From Halieaceae bacterium (GTDB taxonomy: Bacteria; Pseudomonadota; Gammaproteobacteria; Pseudomonadales; Halieaceae), in contig CACNSR010000002.1 of assembly GCA_902623175.1 (NCBI GenBank), positions 124,001 to 188,000 on the forward strand: DNA of 64,000 nucleotides. The letters run 5' to 3'. Made by a program: the position numbers and the translations under genes. Every line of letters begins with the position of its first letter. Position 1 is the stretch's first letter. The notes under the pieces are model-generated. The model had not been told where the DNA came from and did not search any database. It was given only the letters and a program-made list of their open reading frames with translations. Positions 47,381-58,136 of this stretch are shown here, in pieces.

Positions 47381-47950
47381 GTGGCGGACCTATTGGATCA
47401 GCTCGGCTCAGCGATGGCTAGTTTTAAAGTGTTTGACTGGTTCATTTTATTGGTCTGGTTGGTCTCCTCGGGCTACGGCATTGCAAGGGGTTTTGCGCGG
47501 GAGGCGCTCTCGATTATCGGCTGGATTAGCGCTTTTCTGCTGGCCAATGTGCTGGCCGACTTGGTCTCTAATTTGGCAAGTAATTTGATCGACGAGCCGA
47601 CAACCCGGTATCTGCTCGGGTGGGTGCTGACCTTCATTGCTGTGCTGCTGATGTTTGGTGTCATCGCGGCTTTTTTATCCAAGCAGATGCGACAGCCAGG
47701 CTTTAATATTGGTAATCGCTTGCTGGGTGGTATTTTTGGTCTGCTTCGGGGCGTGATCATCGTCGCGGCAATCAGTATCCTCTTGCGCATGGCGCTGCCC
47801 GATTCCAACGAGGGCTTGCTGGACTCAGCAGTGCTGATGGAGCCTGTAGAATGGGTCGCCAAGTGGATCGGTGCAAACTTTGACCGGGTCTTGGAGTCGG
47901 AGCCGACTGAGGCGGTGAGGGACACCATCGATTCGAGCGAGATGCTCTAG
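47381..47950 (+). CDS. cvpA: CvpA-family membrane protein
   Basis: The 189-residue protein has four predicted membrane helices, beginning FDWFILLVWLVSSGYGIARG as in CvpA. CvpA is needed for colicin V production and envelope stress tolerance in E. coli. It starts with GTG 1 bp after the SPOR gene and lies directly before purF, the usual place. Confidence 0.9.
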   Translation: MADLLDQLGSAMASFKVFDWFILLVWLVSSGYGIARGFAREALSIIGWISAFLLANVLADLVSNLASNLIDEPTTRYLLGWVLTFIAVLLMFGVIAAFLSKQMRQPGFNIGNRLLGGIFGLLRGVIIVAAISILLRMALPDSNEGLLDSAVLMEPVEWVAKWIGANFDRVLESEPTEAVRDTIDSSEML

Positions 47951-47965
47951 GGCCGGAGAGGCAAT

Positions 47966-49489
47966 ATGTGTGGACTGGTGGGGTTGGTCGCAGAGCGGGA
48001 TGTCGCCGCTGACATCTACGATGCCCTGACTATGCTTCAGCACCGGGGTCAGGATGCGGCCGGTATCATGACCTGTTCAGAGGGCAAACTCATGCAGCGC
48101 AAGGGCGAGGGGCTGGTGCGCGATGTTTTTCGGGCCAGTCACATGTCCCAGCTACTGGGTCGCTTTGGCATCGGACACGTTCGCTATCCCACGCAGGGTA
48201 GTTCGGGTACTGCATTGGCCCAGCCGTTCTATGTGAACTCGCCTTACGGGATAGCGCTGGCACATAACGGCAATCTCACTAATTCCGCGTTGTTATCTGA
48301 AGAATTATTCCAGTCTGATCTTCGCCACCTCAATACGGATTCGGATTCCGAGGTGTTGCTCAATGTATTTGCCCACGAACTGCATCGTCTGGGCAAGCTT
48401 CAGCCCACCGCCGGCGACATTTTTGACGCCATCAAAGTAGTCCATAAACGTTGCGAGGGCGGTTATGCCGCAGTGGCGCTGATTTCCGGCTTTGGCCTGG
48501 TGGCCTTCCGTGACCCTAACGGTATACGGCCCCTGGTGGTCGGGCAGCGTGAGGGTAAGGGGGGCGGTATCGAGTACATTGTCGCCTCGGAGAGCGTGGC
48601 GCTAGATGTATTAGGTTTTGAGCTGCTAGGTGATGTGCTGCCAGGGGAAGCCATTTGTGTCACACAGACGGGTGAGCTTCACCGAGAGCAATGTGTCGCT
48701 TCACCAAAGCTTACCCCCTGCATTTTTGAGCACGTCTATTTCGCGCGGCCGGACTCTCTCATAGATAGCATCTCGGTCTACAAGACACGCATGCGTCAGG
48801 GTGCGGCGCTGGCGAAAAAGATTCTGCGCGAGCGACCCGATAACGACATCGATGTTGTTATCCCCATTCCGGATACTAGTCGAGTCGCCGGGCAGTCGTT
48901 GGCCTACGAATTAGGCGTCAAATTCCGCGAAGGCTTTATGAAAAACCGCTACATCGGGCGCACGTTCATCATGCCAGGGCAGAGTGAGCGGAAGAAGTCC
49001 GTGAGACAGAAGCTGAACCCTGTGCCGCTGGAGTTTCAAGATAAAACTGTCCTGCTCGTTGACGACTCTATTGTGCGGGGCACGACCTGCGGTCAGATCA
49101 TTCAAATGGCGCGCGAAGCGGGGGCGAGACAGGTTTACTTCGCGTCTGCAGCGCCACCGGTGCGATTCCCTAACGTCTATGGCATAGATATGCCCGCTGC
49201 TAACGAACTGATCGCTCACGATAGGACCGTCGAGGAAGTGCGCGAAGAAATCGGTGCCGATTGGCTGGTCTATCAGGATCTTGAAGATCTCATCGAATGT
49301 TCGCGGGAGGGTAACCCCGAAGTCGACGGTTTCGAGTCGTCCGTATTTGACGGTCAGTACCTTGCGGGGAACATCGATGATCAATACCTGCAATCGATTG
49401 AGGCTGCGCGAGCCGACGGCGCAAAAGGGCGGAGTTCGTTCCTTGGAGCCAGTGACGGGGCGGTTGTCGGCCTGCACAACGACAACTGA
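47966..49489 (+). CDS. purF: Amidophosphoribosyltransferase
   Basis: The 507-residue enzyme has the N-terminal nucleophile Cys2 directly after Met (MCGLVGLV, no propeptide), the glutaminase loop HNGNLTN, and the PRPP loop VLLVDDSIVRGTT. It starts purine synthesis by forming phosphoribosylamine. It is preceded by cvpA and followed 3 bp later by a metZ remnant. Confidence 0.97.
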   Translation: MCGLVGLVAERDVAADIYDALTMLQHRGQDAAGIMTCSEGKLMQRKGEGLVRDVFRASHMSQLLGRFGIGHVRYPTQGSSGTALAQPFYVNSPYGIALAHNGNLTNSALLSEELFQSDLRHLNTDSDSEVLLNVFAHELHRLGKLQPTAGDIFDAIKVVHKRCEGGYAAVALISGFGLVAFRDPNGIRPLVVGQREGKGGGIEYIVASESVALDVLGFELLGDVLPGEAICVTQTGELHREQCVASPKLTPCIFEHVYFARPDSLIDSISVYKTRMRQGAALAKKILRERPDNDIDVVIPIPDTSRVAGQSLAYELGVKFREGFMKNRYIGRTFIMPGQSERKKSVRQKLNPVPLEFQDKTVLLVDDSIVRGTTCGQIIQMAREAGARQVYFASAAPPVRFPNVYGIDMPAANELIAHDRTVEEVREEIGADWLVYQDLEDLIECSREGNPEVDGFESSVFDGQYLAGNIDDQYLQSIEAARADGAKGRSSFLGASDGAVVGLHNDN

Positions 49490-49492
49490 ATC

Positions 49493-49711
49493 ATGACAAA
49501 AGAGACTGGTGAGTGGCTCGACGATGCGGGGCCTCGCACCCGTGCTACCGGATCTGGCAGAAGGCGCACCCCAGAAGGTGAGCACGCTGAGCCGATCTTT
49601 ACCTCTTCCAGTTTTCTCTTTGATTCGCCCGCGGATGCCGCCGCAACGTTTGCTGGCGAAGTCGACGGTAACGTCTATGCCCGCTAAACCAATCCGACCG
49701 TCAGAGCTCTG
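49493..49711 (+). pseudogene. metZ: metZ remnant (O-succinylhomoserine sulfhydrylase N-terminus)
   Basis: Sixty-four codons follow an ATG 3 bp after purF, matching the start of MetZ (TRATGSGRRRTPEGEHAEPI, then SSSFLFDS and GEVDGNVYAR). At 49685-49687 a TAA replaces the expected Phe codon, and the frame then continues as TNPTVRAL (to 49711), as in real MetZ, before homology ends and further stops follow. The ~340 remaining codons are absent, and acnB lies on the other strand within 100 bp. purF-metZ adjacency is usual in pseudomonads, so this is an inactivated, deleted gene rather than a small gene. Confidence 0.85.
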
Positions 49712-49809
49712 ATGTGCTGAGTCGCTAGGCCGCTACGGATGTTTTTTTAGGCCGTATTCAGCGTCCCGATCACGCTAGCCAGCTCACCCTTCCGCACCCA
49801 TGCTTGCGG

Positions 49810-52422
49810 TCACGCGACCTCATCAATGATCGTCGCCGCAATACGCTCGCCGTCCTCGGCCAGCTTCTGGAAGGCCACAACCTGGTCGAAGTTCATGTAG
49901 CGGTAGATCTCATCTGCCATAGAGTCAATCTTGCCGGCGTATTCCAGATACTCTGCGGGGGTCGGCAGTTTTCCGAGCAGCGCACCCACCGCGGCGAGTT
50001 CAGCGGAGGTGAGGTACACATTGGAGCCCTCGCCGAGCCGATTCGGGAAGTTACGTGTGGAGGTTGAGAGCACTGTAGACTTCGGCGCGACTCTCGCCTG
50101 GTTGCCCATGCACAGCGAGCAGCCCGGCATCTCGGTCCGCGCGCCCGCGCGACCGAAGATGGCGTAGTAGCCTTCCTCCATGAGTTGATGCTCGTCCATC
50201 CGGGTGGGTGGGCAAATCCACATTCGCGTGCTGACGGGTGCGCCATGCGCCTCCAGCAGCTCACCAGCTGCCCGGAAATGACCAATGTTGGTCATACAGC
50301 TACCGATAAATACCTCGTCGACCTGATCCCCCTGTACTTCCGAGAGCAGTCGCGCGTCATCTGGGTCGTTGGGGGCGCAGACGATCGGCTGATCGATTTC
50401 AGCCAGATCAATTTCAATGACTGCTGCATACTCCGCGTTTGCATCCGCTTGCAGCAGCTCCGGATTCTCAACCCAGGCCTCCATATTCCTGGCACGTCGC
50501 TCTAGCGTGCGCGCGTCGCCATAGCCCTCGGCGATCATGGACCGCAGCAGCACAATATTGGAGCGCAGGTACTTGGCAATGGTGTCTTCTCCGAGCTTGA
50601 TGGTGCACCCGGCGGCAGATCGCTCCGCAGAGGCATCGGACAGCTCGAACGCCTGTTCAACGGTCAAAGAATCTAAACCTTCAATCTCAAGAATCCGTCC
50701 TGAGAATATGTTTTTCTTGCCTTTTTTCTCGACGGTAAGTAGTCCCTTTTGGATCGCATAATAGGGAATCGCGTGTACCAGATCCCGCAGGGTCACGCCA
50801 AGTTGCATTTCGCCTTTGAAGCGCACCAACACAGATTCAGGCATATCCAGTGGCATCACACCAGTTGCGGCGGCAAACGCTACCAGACCGGAGCCGGCTG
50901 GGAATGAGATACCCATCGGGAAACGGGTGTGGGAGTCACCCCCAGTGCCTACGGTATCGGGTAGCAGCATACGGTTGAGCCAGCTATGAATGATGCCGTC
51001 ACCAGGGCGAAGTGAGACGCCGCCGCGAGTCATAATGAAATCGGGGAGCGTGTGCTGCGTATCAATATCGACGGGCTTCGGATAGGCCGCGGTATGGCAA
51101 AAGGATTGCATTGTCAGGTCCGCCGAAAAGCCCAAACAGGCGAGATCTTGCAGCTCATCGCGTGTCATGGGTCCGGTGGTGTCCTGGGAACCGACTGTGG
51201 TCATGCGCGGTTCGCAGTAGGTCCCTGGTCGAATGCCCTCTACGCCGCAGGCGCGGCCCACCATTTTTTGCGCCAGCGTGAAGCCTCTGTCGGAGTGCTC
51301 CGGTTCGTCTGGGGAACGGAATAGATCGGTCTCGGGTAGGTCGAGCGCTCCCCGTGCCTTCCCCGTGAGGCCGCGTCCGATAATAAGATTGATGCGTCCG
51401 CCCGCTCGGACCTCATCCAACAATACGTCTGAGCGCAAGGCAAATTCGGACAGCACTTCGCCCCTCTCTGACAGGATCTTACCCTCGTAGGGGCGGATTT
51501 CGATCACATCACCCATGCCGAGCGAGTCTACGGGTGCTTCGAATACCAGCGCGCCGGCGTCCTCCATGGTGTTGTAGAAAATGGGCGCCACCTTACCACC
51601 AATGCACACGCCACCAGCCCGTTTATTTGGAATACCGGAGGTGTCCTCCCCGAAATACCACAGCACTGAGTTAGTCGCAGATTTTCGTGATGATCCAGTA
51701 CCCACCACATCGCCCACGAACGCCACTGGGAGCCCTGACCGCTTTATCGCCTCGATTTGACTGAGCGGCCCAGTGACGCCCGGCGCATCGGGTTCAATGC
51801 CTTCTCGGGCCATTTTGAACATGGCCAACGCATGCAGTGGAATGTCGGGGCGCGACCAGGCATCGGGTGCGGGGGAAAGGTCATCTGTATTGGTCTCCCC
51901 AGTGACTTTGAAGACCACCATTTTGATAGATTCAGGGACTTCAGGGCGCTCGGTGAACCATTCACCGGCCGCCCAGCTCTCCAGCACAGCCTGAGCGTTG
52001 CTTGACCCGCCTTTTGCCAGCTCCACCACGTCGTAGAAGGCGTCAAATACCAGCAGGGTTTGCTTTAGCTCCCTTGCTGCATGGGTGCCCAGTGCCTCAT
52101 CATCGAGCAACTCGACGAGCGTGGCGATGTTATAGCCACCATGCATATCGCCCAGTAGTCGAACAGCATGCTCGCGATTAATCAGATCGCAGGTGGCCTC
52201 TGCCTTCGCTAGCGCCGATAGGTAGCCGGCTTTGACATATGCGGCTTCATCAACACCCGGTGGCACGCGCTCGGTCAGCAGTTCAACCAGAAAGGCTTCC
52301 TCGCCCGCTGGTGGGCTCTTCAGCAGTTCCACCAAGTCGGCTACCTGCTCAGGCGATAGCGGGGCAGGGGGGATGTTCTGGGCGGCGCGGTCAGCGACGT
52401 GTTGGCGGTAGGCCTCTAGCAT
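49810..52422 (-). CDS. acnB: Aconitase B (bifunctional aconitate hydratase / 2-methylisocitrate dehydratase)
   Basis: The 870-residue protein has the AcnB-only N-terminal HEAT-like domain (residues 1-160), swivel domain with [12 protein letters not shown], and the cluster ligands in [10 protein letters not shown] and [10 protein letters not shown]. It isomerises citrate to isocitrate in the TCA cycle. AcnB can bind RNA when its cluster is lost; this is known of the family only. Its 3' end faces the broken metZ. Confidence 0.96.
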   Translation of the reverse strand: MLEAYRQHVADRAAQNIPPAPLSPEQVADLVELLKSPPAGEEAFLVELLTERVPPGVDEAAYVKAGYLSALAKAEATCDLINREHAVRLLGDMHGGYNIATLVELLDDEALGTHAARELKQTLLVFDAFYDVVELAKGGSSNAQAVLESWAAGEWFTERPEVPESIKMVVFKVTGETNTDDLSPAPDAWSRPDIPLHALAMFKMAREGIEPDAPGVTGPLSQIEAIKRSGLPVAFVGDVVGTGSSRKSATNSVLWYFGEDTSGIPNKRAGGVCIGGKVAPIFYNTMEDAGALVFEAPVDSLGMGDVIEIRPYEGKILSERGEVLSEFALRSDVLLDEVRAGGRINLIIGRGLTGKARGALDLPETDLFRSPDEPEHSDRGFTLAQKMVGRACGVEGIRPGTYCEPRMTTVGSQDTTGPMTRDELQDLACLGFSADLTMQSFCHTAAYPKPVDIDTQHTLPDFIMTRGGVSLRPGDGIIHSWLNRMLLPDTVGTGGDSHTRFPMGISFPAGSGLVAFAAATGVMPLDMPESVLVRFKGEMQLGVTLRDLVHAIPYYAIQKGLLTVEKKGKKNIFSGRILEIEGLDSLTVEQAFELSDASAERSAAGCTIKLGEDTIAKYLRSNIVLLRSMIAEGYGDARTLERRARNMEAWVENPELLQADANAEYAAVIEIDLAEIDQPIVCAPNDPDDARLLSEVQGDQVDEVFIGSCMTNIGHFRAAGELLEAHGAPVSTRMWICPPTRMDEHQLMEEGYYAIFGRAGARTEMPGCSLCMGNQARVAPKSTVLSTSTRNFPNRLGEGSNVYLTSAELAAVGALLGKLPTPAEYLEYAGKIDSMADEIYRYMNFDQVVAFQKLAEDGERIAATIIDEVA

Positions 52423-52587
52423 TTACAGCGTCCTTTTGCTCGCATGCACGGCTTTGGAGGGCCGCATTATAGCTTGGCGAGAGTTTTCACCGTTAACGAC
52501 GATTTGAATAGCCCTCATTCACTCAGCCGATAGGGGGGCGTTGTCTGGATAAAGAAACTGCTAAACTTCCGGTGATCCGGAGGAGCC

Positions 52588-53076
52588 GTGTCTGACCTCA
52601 ATCCCATTCGAACCCCCTGCGTCGGCGTCTGCTCCACCGGTATCGGTGACGCGGTTTGTCGTGGCTGCAAGCGCTTTGCGCACGAGGTGATTGACTGGAA
52701 TGGCTACTCACAAGCACAAAAACAGGCGATCGATGCGCGTCTGGATCGTTTTCTTGCTATGTGCGTCGCCAATAGACTGCGGATAGTCGATCAGAAGCTG
52801 TTGGATTGGCAGCTGTCGGTGCAAAAAATTCGCCATCAACCGCATCATGACCCCTATTGTCACCTCTTTGCGCTGTTAAAGGCGGGCGCGACACAGATCG
52901 TACAGCCAGGACAGTACGGTTTTGAGGTGCTACCCGTTTGCAGAGACATGACGCTGGTTGCGATCCGCGATCAGATCGAAGAGGAATTTTGGATCCTTTC
53001 CTCCGCGCACTATGACCGCTATTTTGCTACTGGTGATTTGTTTGCCGACGAGCTCTCTCAAGAGGCCCTTCGGTGA
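52588..53076 (+). CDS. DUF1289 protein with C-terminal extension
   Basis: The 162-residue protein starts at GTG. Its first ~60 residues are DUF1289: TPCVGVCSTGIGDAVCRGCKR has four Cys that could bind zinc or an iron-sulfur cluster. The rest (about 70-162) is an added domain I do not recognise. DUF1289 proteins of this type often precede miaE, and here the TGA overlaps the GTG of miaE. Confidence 0.75.
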   Translation: MSDLNPIRTPCVGVCSTGIGDAVCRGCKRFAHEVIDWNGYSQAQKQAIDARLDRFLAMCVANRLRIVDQKLLDWQLSVQKIRHQPHHDPYCHLFALLKAGATQIVQPGQYGFEVLPVCRDMTLVAIRDQIEEEFWILSSAHYDRYFATGDLFADELSQEALR

Positions 53077-53705
53077 GCTCGATTGAGGTCCTGGTAGCGG
53101 ATATTCGGGCGTTTTTACCGTGCATCACGCCCGACGCCTGGGTGGAGGTGGCGTTGCTGCATGATCAGGAGCCAACGCTGCTGATCGACCACGCCAACTG
53201 TGAAAAGAAAGCGGCGGCGACGGCACTTGCGCTTATGCACCGCTACACCGATAACCCGGTGCTGTTGAATAAAATGTCGAGGCTCGCGCGGGAGGAGCTT
53301 CGCCACTTCGAGCAGGTTATCAAAATCATGTCGGCGCGGGGTATTACCTACGAGCCGCTCAGCGCCTCTCGGTATGCGCAAGGGCTCCATAAAGGGGTCC
53401 GCCGACAGGAGCCCGAGCGACTCATTGATACGCTCATTGTGGGTGCGCTGATTGAGGCCCGTTCCTGTGAGCGTTTTGCCAGACTGGCTCCCGAACTCGA
53501 TGCTGAGCTGGGTGACTTTTATTTCTCACTGCTGAAAAGTGAGGCCCGGCACTATGCCGATTATTTACGCCTGGCAGAATCCTTGGCGGGCGGCACGCAT
53601 TTGGCAGACCGACTTGATTATTTCCGTGGTCTTGAGCTTGGGTTAGTGGAGAGTGCAGACACCGAGTTCCGTTTTCACAGCGGCCCGGTCTCGGTACACC
53701 ATTAA
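53073..53705 (+). CDS. miaE: tRNA-(ms2io6A)-hydroxylase
   Basis: The 210-residue diiron monooxygenase has the ligand sets HANCEKKAAA, REELRHFEQV, ALIEARSCERF and KSEARHYADY. It hydroxylates ms2i6A at position 37 of tRNA. It is coupled to the DUF1289 gene, and its last 4 bp overlap the convergent lpxH end. Confidence 0.93.
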   Translation: MSSIEVLVADIRAFLPCITPDAWVEVALLHDQEPTLLIDHANCEKKAAATALALMHRYTDNPVLLNKMSRLAREELRHFEQVIKIMSARGITYEPLSASRYAQGLHKGVRRQEPERLIDTLIVGALIEARSCERFARLAPELDAELGDFYFSLLKSEARHYADYLRLAESLAGGTHLADRLDYFRGLELGLVESADTEFRFHSGPVSVHH

Positions 53706-54415
53706 CCGATAGCAAAGCGCTCCAGGGTGAGCTCGCTGCCTTGTTCGCGGAGCAGCCAACCCGACTGGGCGGTCCAGTCCCCTAGGACAATACGCTCCCC
53801 AGTGGCGCACTGGTGTCGGCCGGGTCGATGCGTGTGGCCGTGCACCATTACGGCTACGCCGGCGTCGCGCATGGCGGCACTCACGGCGTTCTGGTTCACA
53901 TCCATGATGTCTTCAGGCTTGTTGCTCGCCGCATCAACGCTCATTGATCGTAATTGGCGGGCCAGCTCTCGGCGCTCATCGAGTGATTTCGCCATCATTT
54001 CAGCCTGCCACTCAGGTGAGTGAGCGAGCTGTCTGAATTGCTGGTAGTCCACATCGTCCGTGCACAGCGTGTCTCCATGAAGCACCAGCGTGGGTTGCCC
54101 TGCGACGTCCAGCACTGTTTGATCAGGCAGTAGGGTGCCACCAATATCACTTGCGAACTGCTCCCCCAGCATGAAATCGCGGTTTCCTCTGTTGAAGAGG
54201 ATCTCAGCGCCCGAGTCAGTGAGTGCTAGCAGTGCCAATCTGATGCGATCAGCCAGAGGGGAGTCGTCGTCGTCGCCCACCCACGCCTCGAAAACATCGC
54301 CAAGCATGATGAGAGAGTCTAAGGGTGGCTCCTGTTTCAGCAGCCCAACAAAGGCCGCCTCGATGTCGGAGGTGTCGTCGCTGAGGTGTAAATCGCTGAC
54401 AAAGAGGCGGTGCAC
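53702..54415 (-). CDS. lpxH: UDP-2,3-diacylglucosamine diphosphatase
   Basis: The 237-residue calcineurin-like phosphoesterase has SDLHLSD, LGDVFEAWVGDDD, RGNRDFMLG and LHGDTLCTDD, the full LpxH metal set. It makes lipid X at the inner membrane in lipid A synthesis. The start is GTG, 10 bp after ppiB, so the two are cotranscribed. Confidence 0.93.
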   Translation of the reverse strand: MHRLFVSDLHLSDDTSDIEAAFVGLLKQEPPLDSLIMLGDVFEAWVGDDDDSPLADRIRLALLALTDSGAEILFNRGNRDFMLGEQFASDIGGTLLPDQTVLDVAGQPTLVLHGDTLCTDDVDYQQFRQLAHSPEWQAEMMAKSLDERRELARQLRSMSVDAASNKPEDIMDVNQNAVSAAMRDAGVAVMVHGHTHRPGRHQCATGERIVLGDWTAQSGWLLREQGSELTLERFAIG

Positions 54416-54425
54416 CGAGAGGTCC

Positions 54426-54935
54426 TTAGTCGGCGATGACGGTCACGCTCTCGATGATGATGGGCTCGACGGGGACATCCTGATGCCCGGCCTGACTGCC
54501 GGTTTGTACGCATCGGATTTTGTCGAGCACATCCTCGCCGTCGGTAATTTTGCCGAACACGGCATAACCCCAGCCCTGCATGTTTTCACCGGTATGGTTC
54601 AGGAAGTCGTTGTCCTGAACATTAATGAAAAATTGTGCGGTGGCGGAATGGGGGTCCTGCGTGCGTGCCATGGCGATCGTGCCGCGGGCGTTCTTGAGGC
54701 CATTGTTCGCCTCATTATCGATCGGAGCCTGTGTTGCTTTCTGCTCCATGTCGGCCGTGAAACCGCCACCCTGAACCATGAAATCGTTAATGACCCGGTG
54801 AAAAATCGTGCCGTCGTAAAAGCCGTTCGAGACGTAGGACAGGAAATTCTCCACCGTCTTGGGGGCATTGTCTGTGTCGAGCTCCAGGGTCATGGGGCCA
54901 AGAGTGGTAGTCATCAGGATATGCGCAACGGGCAT
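54426..54935 (-). CDS. ppiB: Cyclophilin-type peptidyl-prolyl isomerase (PpiB-like)
   Basis: The 169-residue cytoplasmic cyclophilin has [29 protein letters not shown] and YAVFGKI, all normal for PpiB. No signal peptide. It is first in the ppiB-lpxH pair and divergent from glnS, the same order as in many gammaproteobacteria (cysS-ppiB-lpxH region). Confidence 0.94.
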   Translation of the reverse strand: MPVAHILMTTTLGPMTLELDTDNAPKTVENFLSYVSNGFYDGTIFHRVINDFMVQGGGFTADMEQKATQAPIDNEANNGLKNARGTIAMARTQDPHSATAQFFINVQDNDFLNHTGENMQGWGYAVFGKITDGEDVLDKIRCVQTGSQAGHQDVPVEPIIIESVTVIAD

Positions 54936-55040
54936 GGGTACCTCAGGGGTCTACACCGGGAGGCGGCATCCTACCTGAGATGACGAGCGGTTGCGATGCC
55001 GAATTTTTGCGGTAAGTGGGAATGCTCCTGTGCCAAGCTT

Positions 55041-55057
55041 TATACCTAATTGGTATA
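55041..55057. promoter_or_regulatory. Palindrome upstream of glnS
   Basis: TATACC (55041-55046) and GGTATA (55052-55057) flank TAATT. The repeat lies about 40 bp before the glnS ATG, overlapping the likely promoter (TATAGT at 55054-55059 could be a -10). The protein bound, if any, is unknown. Confidence 0.4.
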
Positions 55058-55098
55058 GTACTCGGCTAATGTTTGGGGCTCATAGCCCAGGGTACGGG

Positions 55099-56757
55099 AT
55101 GTCCGCGGAGCCTCGCAGTAACTTCTTGCGTACACAGATCCAGGCTGATCTGGAGGCAGCGCGTGTTGATGACTTGGTCACGCGATTCCCACCAGAGCCC
55201 AATGGTTATCTTCACATCGGTCACGCGAAGTCAATCACAGTGAATTTTGGGCTTGCGGAGCAATTTGGTGGGCAGTGCCATCTCCGTTTCGATGACACGA
55301 ACCCCGAGAAAGAAAGCCAGGAGTTTATTGACTCTATACAGGAGGATGTTCGCTGGCTGGGGTATCAGTGGGCGGGAGAGGTTCGCTATGCCTCGAGCTA
55401 CTTCGAGCAGCTTTACCAATGGGCGCTCTACCTCGTTGGTGAGGGACTTGCCTACGTCTGCGATCTGTCGGCTGAGGATGCGCGCGAGTATCGAGGTACG
55501 TTGACGGAGCCCGGGCGCGACAGCCCATTCCGTGACCGGAGTGTCGATGAGAACCGCGATCTACTTGAGCGCATGCGCCGAGGTGAATTCGCTGACGGTG
55601 TCCGGGTGTTGCGCGCAAGGATCGATATGGCCTCCAGCAATATGAATCTGCGTGACCCTATCTTGTATCGCATCCGACACGCGACCCATCATCAAACGGG
55701 TTCAGAGTGGCCAATTTACCCCACATACGACTTTGCCCATGGACAGGAAGACGCCATTGAGGGAGTTACCCATTCTATTTGCACGCTAGAGTTTGAGGAC
55801 CACCGGCCGCTCTACGATTGGTTCATTGCAAATCTGCCGGTGCCCCATCAGCCGCGACAAATCGAGTTCGCGCGGCTGAATACCAGTTACACCATCACCA
55901 GTAAGCGCAAACTTAAACTGTTGGTTGACGAGCAGGTCGTGGCTGGATGGGACGATCCGCGCATGCCGACCATCGCGGGACTGCGACGTAGAGGATATCC
56001 CGCCGCAGCGATCCGGCATTTCTGTGAGGAGGTTGGTACCTCCCGCTCTGACGGGATCGTCGATGTGGCGATGCTGGAGAGCGCCGTCAGGGATCACCTC
56101 AATCATCATGCGCCCCGGGCGATGTGTGTCATGCAGCCTCTGCGCCTGACGTTGACCAACCTTGCTGAGCCACTGGTGCTAACGGTGCCTAATCACCCGG
56201 CTAATTCAGCGTTTGGCAGCAGAGAGTTGATGATGGGCAATGAACTCTTCATCGATCAAGCCGACTTCCGAGAGGAGGCAAACAAGCAGTTCAAGCGCTT
56301 GGTGCTAGGTAAGCGCGTCAGGCTGCGAGGCGGGTTGGTGATTGAAGGCGATAGCTGTGAGAAAGATGCCGATGGCAATGTCTCCCGCGTACTGGCTCGA
56401 TGTGTGACCTCTGTCCCTGGCGCCGACCCAGAAGACGGTGTGAAACCCAAAGGCGTGATCCAGTGGGTCTCTGCCGAGCACGGCTTGCCTGCGACGATCA
56501 GGCGCTACGATCGCTTATTTGCAGTGCCCGAACCGGGTCGCGAAGACGATATGCTGGCTGCGCTTAATCCTCGGAGCCTCGAGTTGGTTGCGGGGGCAGT
56601 GGTGGAGCCAGGGTTGGGTGAGGCTGAGCCGGAGCAGGTTTTCCAATTTGAGCGGGAAGGGTATTTCGTCGCAGATCGCTACGATCACACGTCGGAGGCC
56701 CCTGTCTTCAACATGGCCATTGGGCTGCGCGACACCTGGTCAGCGACCAATGGCTGA
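55099..56757 (+). CDS. glnS: Glutaminyl-tRNA synthetase
   Basis: The ATG at 55099 gives 552 residues, the usual size. The HIGH motif is in [12 protein letters not shown] and the KMSKS-like motif is ITSKRKL. It charges tRNA-Gln directly. The TGA overlaps the start of cysS by 8 bp. In-frame codons upstream to 54991 are not part of the protein. Confidence 0.96.
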   Translation: MSAEPRSNFLRTQIQADLEAARVDDLVTRFPPEPNGYLHIGHAKSITVNFGLAEQFGGQCHLRFDDTNPEKESQEFIDSIQEDVRWLGYQWAGEVRYASSYFEQLYQWALYLVGEGLAYVCDLSAEDAREYRGTLTEPGRDSPFRDRSVDENRDLLERMRRGEFADGVRVLRARIDMASSNMNLRDPILYRIRHATHHQTGSEWPIYPTYDFAHGQEDAIEGVTHSICTLEFEDHRPLYDWFIANLPVPHQPRQIEFARLNTSYTITSKRKLKLLVDEQVVAGWDDPRMPTIAGLRRRGYPAAAIRHFCEEVGTSRSDGIVDVAMLESAVRDHLNHHAPRAMCVMQPLRLTLTNLAEPLVLTVPNHPANSAFGSRELMMGNELFIDQADFREEANKQFKRLVLGKRVRLRGGLVIEGDSCEKDADGNVSRVLARCVTSVPGADPEDGVKPKGVIQWVSAEHGLPATIRRYDRLFAVPEPGREDDMLAALNPRSLELVAGAVVEPGLGEAEPEQVFQFEREGYFVADRYDHTSEAPVFNMAIGLRDTWSATNG

Positions 56758-58132
56758 GCTACGCCTGCACAATACGCTAACGGGCACCAAAGAGGTCTTT
56801 ACGCCACGGGACTCTGAGCGCGTGACCATGTATGTGTGCGGCCCCACGGTCTACAACTACGTGCACATTGGGAACGCGCGTCCGGTTGTGGTGTTCGATT
56901 CCTTCTACCGACTGTTAAGCGCGCTCTATCCCCGGGTGGTGTACGCGCGCAACATCACCGATATCGACGACAAGATTATTGACGCAGCATTACGGCGCGG
57001 CACGGATATTTATGAAGTCAGCAAGGAATTCACACAGCATTATCGCGAGGATATGGCGGCGCTTAATGCGCTCGCGCCCACGATTGAACCGATGGCCACT
57101 GAGCATATAGAGGACATGATTGCATTGACGGAGCGACTGATCGCCGATGGACACGCCTATGAGGCCGACGGCCATGCTTTGTTCGCTGTGGAGTCCATGC
57201 CTACCTATGGTGAACTCAGTGGGCGGAAGCTTGAGGACATGATGGCAGGCGCGCGGGTCGAGGTTGTAGATTACAAGCGCCATCCCGGCGATTTTGTGCT
57301 CTGGAAGCCCTCTACCGATCAGGAGCCCGGTTGGGAGAGCCCATGGGGCCGCGGGCGGCCGGGTTGGCATCTTGAGTGCTCGGCGATGATTCGAGCGCAT
57401 CTCGGGGAGGCTATCGATATTCATGGCGGCGGTCGCGATCTCATTTTTCCTCACCATGAGAACGAGCGTGCCCAGAGTTGCTGTGCGTATGGCGGCGATT
57501 TTGTGCGCTATTGGATCCATAACGCGTTTATTGACATAAATGGCGAAAAGATGTCCAAGTCCCTGGGAAATGTTCGCACGGTGAGAGAACTCCTTGCGCT
57601 TTTTCCCGGGGAGGTGCTGCGCTTTGCGCTGCTCTCGGCTCACTATCGTTCGGCGCTCAGCTTCTCTGGTGAACTCTTGACCAGCGCTCGAGGTGCGCTG
57701 GATACGTTTTACGGTGCACTTCGCCGCCACTTGGCCGTTGAACCTGCGGCGCTAGCCGTTAAAGACAGCCGCGTGCTCCTCGCCTTGCTCGACGACATGA
57801 ATACCCCAGAGGCTATTGCCGCGCTGCATTTAGCGGCGAGTACCTTGAATAAGTCCGATGACCCTCAAGAGATCGCGATGGCTAAGGCGGAGCTTATAAT
57901 GGGTGGCCGATTACTGGGCATACTGGATGCCGACCCTGAGGCATGGTTTACCGACGCAGTGGGTGAGGAGGGGCTTGCCACTGAAGAGATCGATGCGCTA
58001 ATCGAGGAACGCACCGTCGCTAAAGCAAGCCGCAACTTTCAACGCGCGGATCAGATTCGAGACGACCTCGAGGCTCAGGGCGTAGTGTTGCAGGACGGCC
58101 ACGACGGCACCCAGTGGCGCCGTAGAGGCTAA
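56750..58132 (+). CDS. cysS: Cysteinyl-tRNA synthetase
   Basis: From the ATG at 56750, 460 residues. Zinc-ligand Cys30 in [13 protein letters not shown] in VHIGNARP, the zinc ligands ECSAM and HHENE, and KMSKS in [10 protein letters not shown] are intact. It charges tRNA-Cys. It is coupled to glnS and convergent with folD 4 bp away. Confidence 0.97.
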   Translation: MAELRLHNTLTGTKEVFTPRDSERVTMYVCGPTVYNYVHIGNARPVVVFDSFYRLLSALYPRVVYARNITDIDDKIIDAALRRGTDIYEVSKEFTQHYREDMAALNALAPTIEPMATEHIEDMIALTERLIADGHAYEADGHALFAVESMPTYGELSGRKLEDMMAGARVEVVDYKRHPGDFVLWKPSTDQEPGWESPWGRGRPGWHLECSAMIRAHLGEAIDIHGGGRDLIFPHHENERAQSCCAYGGDFVRYWIHNAFIDINGEKMSKSLGNVRTVRELLALFPGEVLRFALLSAHYRSALSFSGELLTSARGALDTFYGALRRHLAVEPAALAVKDSRVLLALLDDMNTPEAIAALHLAASTLNKSDDPQEIAMAKAELIMGGRLLGILDADPEAWFTDAVGEEGLATEEIDALIEERTVAKASRNFQRADQIRDDLEAQGVVLQDGHDGTQWRRRG

Positions 58133-58136
58133 ACCT

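Noticed and set aside
49493-49711. metZ frame as a recoded or genuine 64-residue gene
   Set aside because: The stop is TAA, MetZ-like codons continue only eight more triplets, and all catalytic residues are missing, so recoding would not give an enzyme.
54135-54983. 282-codon open frame on the plus strand
   Set aside because: It runs antisense through lpxH and ppiB, both with full motifs; its translation has no recognisable domain.
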